Source of the DNA: Micromonospora echinofusca
Lineage (GTDB): Bacteria > Actinomycetota > Actinomycetes > Mycobacteriales > Micromonosporaceae
Assembly (NCBI RefSeq): GCF_900091445.1
Contig: NZ_LT607733.1
Span: forward strand, 1,071,501 to 1,135,500
Direction of reading: 5' to 3'
Length of the DNA: 64,000 nt
The notes under the pieces were generated by a model, which did not search any database, was not told the origin of the DNA, and saw only the letters and a list, made by a program, of their open reading frames with translations. The position numbers and the translations under genes were made by a program. Positions 25,209-34,149 of the stretch are shown here, piece after piece (within the stretch, counting starts at the first letter, position 1; each line of letters starts with the position of its first letter).

Positions 25209-26896
25209 TCCAGGAACTGGACGTGGACGGGGTGCCCACGCTGCTCGCCCCCACCGGCGGGCCGATGCGCGCCGGGCTGACCTTCCGGGTCGGCACCGCC
25301 GACGAGACGCTCGCCCGCAGCGGCATCACCCACCTGCTGGAACACCTCGCCCTGGCCCCCCTCGGGCTGGCCGACTACCACGTCAACGGCGCCACCGCGC
25401 CCGTGTTCACCACGTTCCACATGCAGGGCTCCGCGCAGGACATCGCCACCTTCCTCACCTCGGTCTGCGCCAACCTGACCGACCTGCCGACCGGCCGGCT
25501 GGACGTGGAGAAGGAGATCCTGCGCACCGAGCACAGCAGCCGGGGCACGGCCGCCGTCGACGACATCCCGCTGTGGCGCCACGGCGCCCGCGACTTCGGC
25601 ATCACCAGCTACCCCGAATGGGGGCTGGGCGCGCTCACCGCCGACGACCTGCGACAGTGGGCGGCCCGCTGGTTCACCCGGGAGAACGCGGTGCTCTGGA
25701 TCGCCGGGAAGTCCGTGCCCGCCGGGCTGCGGCTGGCACTGCCGTCGGGCGTACGGCAGCCGGTGCCGGCGGCGTCGTCCGCGTTGCCGCAGACCCCCGC
25801 GTACTTCGTCAGCGGCTCGCGGGCCGTGGTGCTGGACGCCGTCGTGCGGCGCCGGACCGCCGCGAGCGTCTTCGCCGGGGTGCTGGAGCGCGAGCTGTAC
25901 CGGGCGCTGCGCCAGGACGGCGGCCTGTCCTACCAGACCACGGCGGGCTACGAGCCGCGCGGCGACGGCCACGCGACGCTGCGGGCGCTGGCCGACTCGC
26001 TGCCGGAGAAGCAGGACGCCGTGCTCGGCGGCTTCGTCGACACGCTCGCCAAGCTGCGCGTCGGCCGGATCGAACAGGCCGACCTCGACGCCGTCGTGGC
26101 GAAGCGGGAGGACTTCCTCGGCACCGCCGAGGTGGACGCGGCACGGCTGCCGTCGTACGCCTTCAACGTGCTCACCGGCGAGCGCAACCTCACGGTCGAC
26201 GAGCACCGCGCCGAGCTGAAGGCCGTCGACGTCGACGACGTGCACGAGGTGGCCCGCGAGGCGCTGGCCGGCGCACTGCTGATGGTGCCCGAGGGGTACC
26301 GCGCCGACTGGGCCGGCTTCGCCGCGGCGCCCACCCGCTCGGCCGGCACGGTGGCCGGCACCGCCTACCGCGAGAAGGAGGGCGACGGCGAACTGCACGT
26401 CGGCGTCGACGGGGTGAGCTGGCTCGGCCACGGCGGCCCGCTCACCGTCCGGTACGCCGAATGCGCCCTGATGCTCGCCTGGCCCGACGGCGCCCGGCAG
26501 CTCATCGGCGACGACGCCATCTCGATGCGGATCGAACCGACCATGTTCGACCTGCACCCCGGCGCGATCCGGGTGATCGACTCCCAGGTGCCGGCCGGTC
26601 GGCAGGTGGTCATGCCGGCCCGCGACCCGGACCGCATCCCGCAGCCACGGGCCGCTGGCGGCGCCGAGCGGCGGGAGCCGGCGAAGCGCTCCTGGTGGGA
26701 GATCCCGCTGATGGTCGTCAGCGGCCTCGCCGCGCTGGCGATCGGCGGCGCGAACGCTCTGCTGACCCTCGGCATGTTCATCACCGAGACCGCCGAGAGC
26801 GACAAGGGCTGGCTGTGGGGCGTCATCACCGTGGGATGGCTGCTCACTGTTATCCTCGCGTTGCCCATCGTGCTGCTGCGCCGGCGACGCCGATGA
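25205..26896 (+). CDS. M16 family (insulinase-like) peptidase with C-terminal membrane anchor
   Basis: This 563-residue protein carries the inverted zinc motif HxxEH (ITHLLEHLAL, near residue 42), with the downstream acidic ligand region EKEILRTEHS. A second peptidase-like domain follows (about 180-350, ELYRALRQDGGLSYQTTAGY, containing the R..GG.Y substrate-site pattern). The C-terminus has two hydrophobic helices (about 500-520 and 535-558) and a basic end, so it should be anchored in the membrane. ATG 25205 lies in an ATGA overlap with the upstream helical protein. M16 enzymes degrade or process peptides; the target is not known. Confidence 0.85.
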   Translation: MIQELDVDGVPTLLAPTGGPMRAGLTFRVGTADETLARSGITHLLEHLALAPLGLADYHVNGATAPVFTTFHMQGSAQDIATFLTSVCANLTDLPTGRLDVEKEILRTEHSSRGTAAVDDIPLWRHGARDFGITSYPEWGLGALTADDLRQWAARWFTRENAVLWIAGKSVPAGLRLALPSGVRQPVPAASSALPQTPAYFVSGSRAVVLDAVVRRRTAASVFAGVLERELYRALRQDGGLSYQTTAGYEPRGDGHATLRALADSLPEKQDAVLGGFVDTLAKLRVGRIEQADLDAVVAKREDFLGTAEVDAARLPSYAFNVLTGERNLTVDEHRAELKAVDVDDVHEVAREALAGALLMVPEGYRADWAGFAAAPTRSAGTVAGTAYREKEGDGELHVGVDGVSWLGHGGPLTVRYAECALMLAWPDGARQLIGDDAISMRIEPTMFDLHPGAIRVIDSQVPAGRQVVMPARDPDRIPQPRAAGGAERREPAKRSWWEIPLMVVSGLAALAIGGANALLTLGMFITETAESDKGWLWGVITVGWLLTVILALPIVLLRRRRR

Positions 26897-26959
26897 GCGA
26901 CGGCGCCGTTTCGTACTGGCCGGTGATCCACCCGGCGGGATAGGATCCGGCGCGGTAAC

Positions 26960-27036
26960 GGGGCGGTAGCTCAGCCGGTTAGAGCAGGGGACTCATAATC
27001 CCTCGGTCGCGGGTTCGAGTCCCGCCCGCCCCACCA
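26960..27036 (+). tRNA. tRNA-Met (CAT anticodon)
   Basis: A full cloverleaf is present: acceptor GGGGCGG/CCGCCCC, D-arm AGCTCAGCCGGTTAGAGC, anticodon stem GGGGA/TCCCT with loop CTCATAA, and T-arm GCGGG-TTCGAGT-CCCGC. A discriminator A and encoded CCA follow. Anticodon CAT reads AUG; a lysidine-modified tRNA-Ile2 cannot be excluded from the anticodon alone. Codon and base usage change directly downstream, so it may mark an island boundary. Confidence 0.93.
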
Positions 27037-27173
27037 GCACAAACATCAGCGCCCCGCCAGGTGTCCCGAACGGAAGAGTTCGACTCACGTCGGTGGGGCG
27101 GTGGTCGGCGAGCCGGTTGGCGCAGCACGGCGCATGAAGTTCAGCCGTCCTGCGTGGAACGGGCACTCTTCGT

Positions 27174-27728
27174 CTACTTGACGACAGCCGGACCGCGAAG
27201 GTCGGCGTAAGAAATGATCTGAGCGGCGAGGACGCCTACGGCGACGATCTCGATGATGGACGCGGCGACGAGTACGGTCTCTCGTGAACCGTAGGTCAAC
27301 GAAATTGCAACCGCGGCCAGCGGCGGGCCGCAAAAAGTGGACACGTCGACAATCAGTTGCAGCAATTTCCGCGTGCGTCGTCGTTGGTCGGACCGGTGAG
27401 TCAGTTCCCATCGAAAAACAGGTTCTTCCTCGCCGGTTAGGTGCCCCAGGCGAGGTGCCAGATCCTCGCGAATGTACGTACCGATCGCCGAGATCTTCTC
27501 GTCGTTCACCAGGTAGGTCCAGCCCAGCAGCACCGACACCGGCGGAAGGAGCAACAGAAGGTCGGTGTGATTCTTAGAACTTAGCGTGGCGGCAACCACT
27601 GCCGCCATCGAGGCGAGCGTTGCGTAGACAAGATTGTCGCGAAAAGTGACCCGATTCTTCTGCTCGTCCTTCAGATGTTGGTACTCAACCAACAGTAGTT
27701 CGGCGTTGGTGACTTCGCGTCGGGGCAC
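27174..27728 (-). CDS. Four-helix integral membrane protein (SLATT-like), unknown function
   Basis: This 184-residue protein starts at GTG behind AGGGAGGAAC. A charged N-terminal helix (NAELLLVEYQHLKDEQKNR) is followed by two pairs of hydrophobic helices (about residues 33-50 and 57-75, then 127-147 and 150-168) with a soluble middle. This topology recalls the 2TM/4TM membrane effectors (SLATT-like) that travel with nucleotide-signalling conflict genes, but the resemblance is only topological. It is divergent from the FAD oxidoreductase cluster at 28021, across a 292-base gap with no other gene. Its GC content is visibly lower than in the neighbouring chromosome. Confidence 0.65.
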   Translation of the reverse strand: MPRREVTNAELLLVEYQHLKDEQKNRVTFRDNLVYATLASMAAVVAATLSSKNHTDLLLLLPPVSVLLGWTYLVNDEKISAIGTYIREDLAPRLGHLTGEEEPVFRWELTHRSDQRRRTRKLLQLIVDVSTFCGPPLAAVAISLTYGSRETVLVAASIIEIVAVGVLAAQIISYADLRGPAVVK

Positions 27729-28020
27729 TCGTTCCTCCCTGGAGGTTCATTGGGGCGGCCCGTCCATGACGATAAATCATCGAGGCAAGTCGATTGGAAT
27801 AATTCGCATCGACCGTGACCGTCGAGGCCCGAATCGTCCCGAAGCGCATATCCCCAAATGTGCCGGTATGCGCAAAGGCGCGCTACAGCGTGAATCTGCC
27901 TGGTTGTGAGCTGGAGTCCGGGCGTGTCAATATCGCGTGTACCGACGCTAATCCCGAGATTCCTACCGCTATTGCTCACACCTTTCGTGCTGATGCCGTC
28001 GAACTGGATGAGGGGGGAAG

Positions 28021-29310
28021 GTGGAACGACGCAAGACATCTCCGATTCGTTGCGATGTCGTCGTTGTCGGTGCCGGTCCGGCGGGGCTGGGCGCCTTGGC
28101 TGCCTTGGAGGAAACCGGTCTCACAGTGCTGGTTGTCGAGTCGGGTCCTGATCTCGACGAGCGGGACGCCGCAGTGCCCGAACACCGGGCAAGGGGCGTG
28201 GGTGGGGCGGGGCTGTTCTCCGACGGCAAGTTCTCGTTCTATCCGTCGGCGAGTGCGCTGTGGCGCCTACACCCTGCGCCCGCGCTCAGGCAGTCATACG
28301 CCGCGATCTGCGCGATCCTGGCGGAGAGAGGGCTGGACTCGCCGGCCTTCCCGCAGGAGACATCTACTTCCGTCGAGGACGAAGCGTCCCACTTTCGGGC
28401 CAAGCGCTACGAGTCTGGCTATCTGTCGCTTGAGGCTCGGTACGCCCTGACGCGCGAACTCGCTACTCGTCTTTCAGGTCGTACGATCCGTGGCGCTGCG
28501 ACCGGCATCACCGCCAACGGGCTGGGCGGCCTGGATGTCACCGTGCGGACCGGGATCGGTGAAGCGGTCATCCAGTCCAAGGCTGTCATCTACGCTGCCG
28601 GTCGTTTCGGTCCGTTGTCGTGCCGGATGCAGGTCGAAGGGCTGAGCACAGTCTACCGACGGGTTGAAATCGGCATCCGGATCGAGCAACCATCCGAAAC
28701 GTTCTTCCTGCGTTCGGACCCCGCTGTGGATTCGAAGTATCTGTGCTCGAGTGAGTTTGCCGGTATCGGGTGGCGTACGTTCTGCTGCTGTCGAGACGGG
28801 AAGGTCGTCGTCACCGACTTCGATGAGTGGCGGACGCTGTCGGGTCGGGCAGACTGCCCGCCGACGGGACTTTCGAACGTCGGTTTCAACCTCCGTATCA
28901 CGTCTCCAGATCTGGGAAGCGACGTGTGGCGGGCAGTGACCGCGAATGTTCGAGGTACCCGGCGAGTGGTGCAGATTCCATTGGTCGACGTCGTGAATCC
29001 GGGAGCCGCCGCTGCCAATGGCGGCCTAGCCGCAATGTACGGGGACAAGGGTGCGGACGCTCTGGTTTCCGGACTGCGGCAGCTGGTCCATGACTTCGGA
29101 CCACGCCAATTGCGGGACGCGGTCGTCCATGGTCCCTGCATTGAGGGAGTGGGTTCGTACATTCACGTTGACGATGATCTTCGGGCCGCTGGCGGTGCTC
29201 CGATCTGGTTCGCCGGCGACTCCAGCGGGATCTTCCGAGGCTTGACGGCTGCCCTTGTCAGCGGATATTATGTCGGGCTTCGGGCATTGACGCACCTTCG
29301 GGCGCGCTGA
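28021..29310 (+). CDS. FAD/NAD(P)-dependent oxidoreductase
   Basis: This 429-residue flavoprotein begins with CDVVVVGAGPAGLGALAAL (Rossmann GxGxxG) and LVVESGPDLDERD. The rest resembles the 'uncharacterised FAD-dependent dehydrogenase' group: GVGGAGLFSDGKFSFYPS near residue 60, VIYAAGRFGPLS near 190 and IWFAGDSSGIFRGLTAALVSGYYVG near the end. GTG 28021 follows GGGGGGAAG. It heads a short operon with a deoxyribosyltransferase-like gene 18 bases downstream and an unknown gene. Codon use is less GC-biased than in the chromosome upstream of the tRNA, which suggests recent arrival. The substrate is unknown. Confidence 0.8.
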   Translation: MERRKTSPIRCDVVVVGAGPAGLGALAALEETGLTVLVVESGPDLDERDAAVPEHRARGVGGAGLFSDGKFSFYPSASALWRLHPAPALRQSYAAICAILAERGLDSPAFPQETSTSVEDEASHFRAKRYESGYLSLEARYALTRELATRLSGRTIRGAATGITANGLGGLDVTVRTGIGEAVIQSKAVIYAAGRFGPLSCRMQVEGLSTVYRRVEIGIRIEQPSETFFLRSDPAVDSKYLCSSEFAGIGWRTFCCCRDGKVVVTDFDEWRTLSGRADCPPTGLSNVGFNLRITSPDLGSDVWRAVTANVRGTRRVVQIPLVDVVNPGAAAANGGLAAMYGDKGADALVSGLRQLVHDFGPRQLRDAVVHGPCIEGVGSYIHVDDDLRAAGGAPIWFAGDSSGIFRGLTAALVSGYYVGLRALTHLRAR

Positions 29311-29328
29311 GAGGTCTGGAGATGCAGG

Positions 29329-29778
29329 GTGGATATCGCAGAGCGGGTCCTGGCAGTTTATACGGCACATTCAAAGCTGACCTTCTATTGTCGGGACGTG
29401 GTCTCCGAGTTCGTGCTTCGGAACAATGCTGTCCCGCTCAATCCTTTTCGCATTTTCGACTACTTTCTCGGTGACCGGGTGGACCGTGACCTGGTCCGGC
29501 GCGGTAACAACAACCTTGTCGCTATCACCGATGAGACGTGGGTGTTTGGCGACGTCGCGAACGGCGTCTACGCCGAGATTGAGCTGGCGCACAAGCTCGG
29601 CAAACCGGTCAGATATTTCTCTATTTCCACGTGGGTCGCCGACATCAAGGAGATCCAGCCGGACGAGGTGCGTTTCGAGGACGAGGTGCTGAAGGAGACG
29701 GGCATGCCAGTATCGCAGCTCGCAGCGGTCCTCGCGCGCGCGTCGGGGGGGCGAAATTCTGGTGCTGTCGCCGTCTGA
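29329..29778 (+). CDS. Nucleoside 2-deoxyribosyltransferase-like protein
   Basis: This is a 149-residue protein. NLVAITDETWVFGDVANGVY near residue 63 and AEIELAHKLGKPVRYFSIS near residue 83 follow the 'D....G...E...A...GKPV' pattern of nucleoside 2-deoxyribosyltransferase-like and related nucleotide-binding folds. Members cleave or exchange N-glycosidic bonds, and some serve in nucleotide-sensing conflict systems. GTG 29329 follows GGAGATGCAGGG. Its 3' end overlaps the next gene by 17 bases. The assignment rests on this one region and could be wrong. Confidence 0.5.
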   Translation: MDIAERVLAVYTAHSKLTFYCRDVVSEFVLRNNAVPLNPFRIFDYFLGDRVDRDLVRRGNNNLVAITDETWVFGDVANGVYAEIELAHKLGKPVRYFSISTWVADIKEIQPDEVRFEDEVLKETGMPVSQLAAVLARASGGRNSGAVAV

Positions 29779-30754
29779 CCCGGTGCCGTTCGCCGGAGGT
29801 TTCAGGCCGATCTACCTTCATTTTCTCGACCGGGAGCTGTCGCAGTCCGCCAACTTCCAGATGACGGGGGCCCTGCTCGAGGGCATACTCAAGAGACTGG
29901 TTCTGGGCTCCGCTGCGTCGCTTTACTGCGGTATCTCGCTGATCTGGGAGAACACAGCCCTGGGCGAGGGATCACGAATCCTGCTGTCACAGCTGGTTCA
30001 TGCGGGCACGTTGCAGCCGGTGTCCTACAACGCGACCGTGGACGAGTTCATCAGGTCTCGGCAACGTCTCTACCAGCACGATGCCGCCAGGTATCCCCTC
30101 TACTTCACCGACGACGTCGACAAACTGCGGCTCATCAGGCCGATCGTCTACAAGCCTGACGACACGACCGACTATCTCGAGGGTTACCTGGGCGCCTGGT
30201 CGGCGACCGGCGGGCGATCTGGAGTGGAGCCGGATGAAACCCTGGCGCGAAAGCTGATGTTCCGCGCCCTCGGGACTCGTGACGTCCAGGCGTTGACCTA
30301 CAGCTACTTCTCGCCGTTCGTGCGGGCCAGGGAGGAGAACCAGCCAGCCGAGTGGGCCATCCGCAGGCAGATATCCCTCGGCTACGCGGGCCACTACCTC
30401 CAGTTCGGAGACGGAGACATCGCTACCGGTGTTCCCGGGCTCGCATTCTATGACGCCATGCTGTCGCGGGACTTTCCGATGGGGGATGTCGCTCTGTTGG
30501 GCAGTTGGCTGAACATGGTTGGCCTCGGCCACCTGTTGTCTGCGCCCTGGCAGACCAACGAAGATGAGTGGAACGGCCTGCTGCAGATCCGGGGTGAGGG
30601 CTCCCACGGTCGTCTGGTGCGACTCTTCCGTGTCCTCATCCATGCGGTCACCTCGGTTTCCACGAGGGACTCCGGAAAGGTGACGCAGTTCGGCGTAAGA
30701 AACAATGCGCAGGCGATGATCGGTCAACTGGTCCTTGCTAAGGATGTCTCGTAA
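29762..30754 (+). CDS. Protein of unknown function
   Basis: This 330-residue soluble protein has no signal, membrane segment or motif that I recognise. It is rich in aromatic residues (PIYLHFLDREL, SYFSPFVRAREE, YAGHYLQFGDG), with conserved-looking charged pairs. GTG 29762 overlaps the deoxyribosyltransferase-like gene by 17 bases, behind a GGGGGGG run. It ends shortly before an IS5 remnant. The tight overlap implies that it works with the two upstream products. Confidence 0.65.
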   Translation: MLSPSDPVPFAGGFRPIYLHFLDRELSQSANFQMTGALLEGILKRLVLGSAASLYCGISLIWENTALGEGSRILLSQLVHAGTLQPVSYNATVDEFIRSRQRLYQHDAARYPLYFTDDVDKLRLIRPIVYKPDDTTDYLEGYLGAWSATGGRSGVEPDETLARKLMFRALGTRDVQALTYSYFSPFVRAREENQPAEWAIRRQISLGYAGHYLQFGDGDIATGVPGLAFYDAMLSRDFPMGDVALLGSWLNMVGLGHLLSAPWQTNEDEWNGLLQIRGEGSHGRLVRLFRVLIHAVTSVSTRDSGKVTQFGVRNNAQAMIGQLVLAKDVS

Positions 30755-30799
30755 CCCGGTGTCTGTCCGTTGAGGATGGTCGGTCAAGATGCCTGGGTG

Positions 30800-31290
30800 C
30801 AGGTGATCTCGGCAGCCCGCCCGGAGTGGATCTTCCCGTTCACCGGCTGCAGCCGCCAGTTCCGTCGCTGGTCCGATGGTCGCCGAGCGCGGTGACGGCA
30901 TCGCCGACGGCCGGCCGGGCCGCAGTGGCCTCGACTGCCGGACGGGTGTTGTTCGGTATGCGTCAACTGACGATGCGGCAGATCGGCCGCTGTTCGGGTG
31001 TCGCCTCCGACCGGGCATCGACCCTCGCGGCTGCTGGCCTGCGCCGGTGCGTAAGCGGCCGGTCGAGCAGATCGCGATCGTCGACGGACGCTGGTCCACC
31101 GCGATCACCGCTGGCCGGGAGCAAGAATACCGCTACTACCACCTGCGGTCGCATCGACGCCAGCACCCGCCTGGTCATCGCCGTCGGCGACCCGCAGCCC
31201 GGCAACCGCAACGACCATCGTCTACCGCACCTCAGGCATCGCGAGAAGCTCGACGGGCGGCCGGTGATGGCCGACCGGCGTGCAGCGGCG
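30800..31290 (+). mobile_element. Degenerate IS5-family transposase remnant
   Basis: Pieces of one transposase appear in different forward frames. They are EWIFPFTG near 30815, AERGDGIADGRPGR near 30880, LTMRQIG near 30966, PVRKRPVEQIAIVDG near 31046 and TRLVIAVGDPQPGNRND near 31170, with LDGRPVMAD near 31250. This order matches IS5-family DDE transposases common in Micromonosporaceae. Several frameshifts and a missing end make it inactive. No terminal repeats were found. Confidence 0.7.
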
Positions 31291-31298
31291 CCGGCCCG

Positions 31299-31854
31299 TC
31301 GGGTTCCGATACTCACCGTGACCGACGCCATCGCAGCCCTTAACCCCGGAGCGGTGGTGATGGTCGGCATCGCCTTCGGTGTCGACCCTGAACGCCAGGA
31401 GATCGGCGACGTGCTCGTGGCGCGCCAGCTCCTGGCCTACGACCTGCAGCGAGTGGGCTCGAACGGCACCCGCACGAGTGTCGTGCCCCGGGGCGATCGG
31501 GTGAGCCCTTCGCCCCGGCTCCTCGACCGGTGCCGGGCTGCCGCCGTGACGTGGCGCGAGTGCACGGTGCACTTCGGTCTGGTGGTGTCCGGCGTGAAGC
31601 TCGTCGACAACCGAACGTTCCGTGATGGTCTGCTGCAACTGGCCGGGGGAGAGGTGGAGGGGGGTGAGATGGAAGGAGCGGGACTCTACGCGGCCGCGCA
31701 TCGGCGCAAGATCGACTGGATCCTGGTGAAGGCGATTTGCGACTGGGCGGACGGAGCCAAGGGGTTCCGCAAGGCGGAGAGACAGGGGATTGCGGCTCGG
31801 AACGCCGCGCAGTTCCTGTCCCACACGCTCCGCCAGGGTGGCCTGACGGGCTAG
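31299..31854 (+). pseudogene. 3' fragment of a nucleoside phosphorylase/MTA-SAH nucleosidase-like gene
   Basis: About 184 residues remain. They include VVMVGIAFGVDPERQEIGD, the segment LLAYDLQRVG, and the ribose-binding signature GGEVEGGEMEGAGLYAAA followed by ILVKAICDWADG. These match the C-terminal two thirds of the purine-nucleoside phosphorylase/MTA-SAH nucleosidase fold, as used in several conflict-system effectors. The N-terminal part is missing. The reading frame runs in from the IS5 remnant without its own start, so the element probably replaced the 5' end. Whether any product is made is doubtful. Confidence 0.65.
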
Positions 31855-31855
31855 G

Positions 31856-32311
31856 TTACCTGGCTGAAAGGGTTGCCCCCTGAGGGGTCGGCAGATAATC
31901 GCGCAGCAGGGAGTCCAGGTCGGTCTGACCCAGTAGCTGTCGCCAGGGATGAAACAGCGGGTCAGGAAGGTCGTCGGTGCCGACCCAGCGCAGATCGGTG
32001 AACTTGTCGGGCTCGCGTACCTCCGCTACTCCGTGGTGGAAGTCGCTGACCATCCAAATGGTCACGTAATGCAGCCTCTCCTCGAACAAGTCGTTGGTGA
32101 TCGCCCCGAAGCGGGTGTTGCGGATTTCAACGCCTGTTTCTTCCCACACCTCTCTTTGTGCGGCTTCGTCGAAGCTCTCCCCGTGTTCGAGATGGCCTCC
32201 CGGCAGCGACCAGGTGCCCTGACCGTGCGCTCCTTTTCGAAGGCCCATCAGAAAGCGGCCGTTCCGTAGCACGAAGACCCCTATTCCAATTCTGGGCGGT
32301 TGTACGTCCAC
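31856..32311 (-). CDS. Nudix hydrolase
   Basis: This 151-residue protein has a complete Nudix box (GGHLEHGESFDEAAQREVWE then ETGVEI, about residues 38-62) with all catalytic acids. It hydrolyses nucleoside diphosphates linked to another group X. The C-terminal part (DLRWVGTDDLPDPLFHPW) is typical of the ADP-ribose/NTP-cleaving branch, but specificity cannot be read. It is convergent with the nucleoside-phosphorylase fragment, with two bases between the stops. The GGTAC/GTACC palindrome upstream may be its operator. Confidence 0.88.
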   Translation of the reverse strand: MDVQPPRIGIGVFVLRNGRFLMGLRKGAHGQGTWSLPGGHLEHGESFDEAAQREVWEETGVEIRNTRFGAITNDLFEERLHYVTIWMVSDFHHGVAEVREPDKFTDLRWVGTDDLPDPLFHPWRQLLGQTDLDSLLRDYLPTPQGATLSAR

Positions 32312-32353
32312 TGACCCGAGAATCCTTCCCGATCATTGCCGGCAAAAGTAAGC

Positions 32354-32368
32354 GGTACGTAATGTACC
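32354..32368. promoter_or_regulatory. Short palindrome between the Nudix and kinase genes
   Basis: GGTAC (32354-32358) and GTACC (32364-32368) flank GTAAT in a relatively AT-rich stretch about 43 bases upstream of the Nudix start. It is a possible operator or part of a promoter. The remaining 150 bases up to the kinase stop show no gene. Confidence 0.3.
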
Positions 32369-32522
32369 TGACCTCTCCCCGGCCCTCGCGGCGCGAAACC
32401 CTTCAACGCTCTTGTGAGGACCGGATCCTCGCCGGTGCCGTCATACGCGTTGACACCGGGCCTCGTGGAGGTTGCCCCAGGAGGAGAACACGAGCAGGGT
32501 CGGCAGCAGCTGCTGGAGGTGG

Positions 32523-34112
32523 CTAACTCGTTGCACCACCGGCACGGCGTAGCCGGGTCAGGACGTCGGCGATCTCTCGGGCCTCTTCGTGGTCCGGCCC
32601 GTAGAGCAGCGAGAGATCTTCGTGCAGCGGCATCAGTTCGGCCACCGCCCGTCCGACGTTGCCTTCGGCGAGCAGCAGCATGCCGATGTTGCGGCGCAGC
32701 TCCAAGGCGTCGGAGGACACGTCACCTTCGGCAGCGCGGACGTGCGTCAGCACCTGGCGGAACTGGCGCAGTGCGACGGTGCCCTGACCCAGCTCCGCCC
32801 GGCAGTGCGCGATCTGCCGCAGGCAGGCCAGAGCATCGTCACCGGTCGGCCCGCCGGTGCGCCTGAAGGCCGAGTACAGGGCTTCGAACTCCGGCAACGC
32901 CTGACGGAAGTCGCCGCCGATGATCAGGATGGCGGCTCGCCGTTGCCGTAGGGCAAGGACGCGGGGATTCTCGACGCCGAGCGCTGCCGCCGCGGGTTTG
33001 ATGGCTTGTTGCAGCGCCTCTGCCGCCTGGGTGTACCGCTCCTCAGCCAGCAGGTCATCGGAGTGTGACAGCGCCTTGTTGAGCACTGCCCGCAGGTCCG
33101 CCCGAGAGGCGTGAGCTGGCGATTGCGAGGGGACATGGCGGTTACGCGGTTCCGGCACGAACGGGCTCTCCGGCCGTGACCGTGGCGCGTTGGGGCGACG
33201 GTACAGCAGCGTCGGGTCAGGCACACCGGTCGGAAGGTGCTGGGGCGCTGGCGGCGGTGATCCCACCACGGGGAGGAACGGCAACAACCGTTCGTAGACG
33301 TCGTACGCGTCCGGGGGGCGCTGCTCGGGCACCTTGGCGGTGAGTTCGAGAACCAGCTCCTCCAGGGCTTCCGGTACGTCCGGCCGCAGCTTGCGCAGTG
33401 GCAGGGGCGGCTCGGAGACGTGCTGTCGCATCAGCTCGAAGTCGTTGCCGCCGTCGAAGACGGTCCTGCCGACAAGCAGTTCGTGCAGCACGCAGCCGAG
33501 GGCGTACAGGTCGCTCTGCGGGGTGATCCGTAGACCCTGAATTTGCTCCGGCGACATGTAGTGATGTGTGCCGACGACACCGCCGGTGACGGTGAGGCGG
33601 GTGACGTCTGTGCGGAGGATCGCGGCAATTCCGAAGTCGAGCACCTTGACCGCGCCAGCGTCGGAGACCAGGACGTTGTCGGGCTTCAGGTCCCGGTGCA
33701 CGACGGGGATGGCGTGGGCGTGGGAGAGAACCGTGCAGATCTGCGCGGCGACGGCCGTCGCCCACCCGACGGGCAGCGGTCGGAGGGGATCGATGTAGGT
33801 GCGTAGGGAGGTGCCACAAACGTACTCCATGACGAGGTAGAGACGGTCGTAGGAGCTGTCGAGCACCGCGTCGTACACCTGTGGGACGCCGTGGTGTTGG
33901 ATTCGGGCGGTCACGCGGGCCTCGCGGCGGAAGCGCTTGGCGAACTCCTCGGCCTGCTCGGCGGAGGCGATGACGTCGGCGCGGATCAGCTTGACGGCGA
34001 CCTCGCGGTCGAGGACAACGTCGTAGCCCCGCCAGACCTGCCCCATCCCGCCGGATTTGATCTCGTCGACCAGTTCGTACCGGCCGGCGATCGGCTCTGC
34101 CCGCGCTGTCAC
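32523..34112 (-). CDS. Serine/threonine protein kinase with C-terminal TPR-like region
   Basis: This 529-residue protein is an intact Hanks-type kinase (about residues 8-275). It has the glycine loop IKSGGMGQVWRG, VAVKLI with the catalytic lysine, VVHRDLKPDNVLV, the DFG motif VLDFGIAAI, and GTHHYMSPEQI. A proline-rich linker is followed by helical repeats (about 335-525: LAEERYTQAAEALQQAI, LRQIAHCRAELGQGTVAL) like tetratricopeptides. No membrane segment is seen, unlike the PknB type with its extracellular sensor, so it is probably cytoplasmic. ATG 34112 follows GGAAGGAGCGGGG. It lies 38 bases downstream of hsdR on the same strand and may be co-transcribed. A role in defence signalling is possible but unproven. 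Confidence 0.88.
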   Translation of the reverse strand: MTARAEPIAGRYELVDEIKSGGMGQVWRGYDVVLDREVAVKLIRADVIASAEQAEEFAKRFRREARVTARIQHHGVPQVYDAVLDSSYDRLYLVMEYVCGTSLRTYIDPLRPLPVGWATAVAAQICTVLSHAHAIPVVHRDLKPDNVLVSDAGAVKVLDFGIAAILRTDVTRLTVTGGVVGTHHYMSPEQIQGLRITPQSDLYALGCVLHELLVGRTVFDGGNDFELMRQHVSEPPLPLRKLRPDVPEALEELVLELTAKVPEQRPPDAYDVYERLLPFLPVVGSPPPAPQHLPTGVPDPTLLYRRPNAPRSRPESPFVPEPRNRHVPSQSPAHASRADLRAVLNKALSHSDDLLAEERYTQAAEALQQAIKPAAAALGVENPRVLALRQRRAAILIIGGDFRQALPEFEALYSAFRRTGGPTGDDALACLRQIAHCRAELGQGTVALRQFRQVLTHVRAAEGDVSSDALELRRNIGMLLLAEGNVGRAVAELMPLHEDLSLLYGPDHEEAREIADVLTRLRRAGGATS

Positions 34113-34149
34113 CCCGCTCCTTCCTGTGCCCCTGGACGGTGGCGGCTCG

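Noticed and set aside
26960..27036. tRNA-Met as a proven attachment site
   Set aside because: No second copy of the tRNA 3' end and no integrase gene occur in the window, so integration here remains a guess.
30826..31854. One 342-residue protein containing the phosphorylase domain
   Set aside because: Its N-terminal part is out-of-frame transposase debris, so the fusion is a by-product of IS decay and not a real domain architecture.
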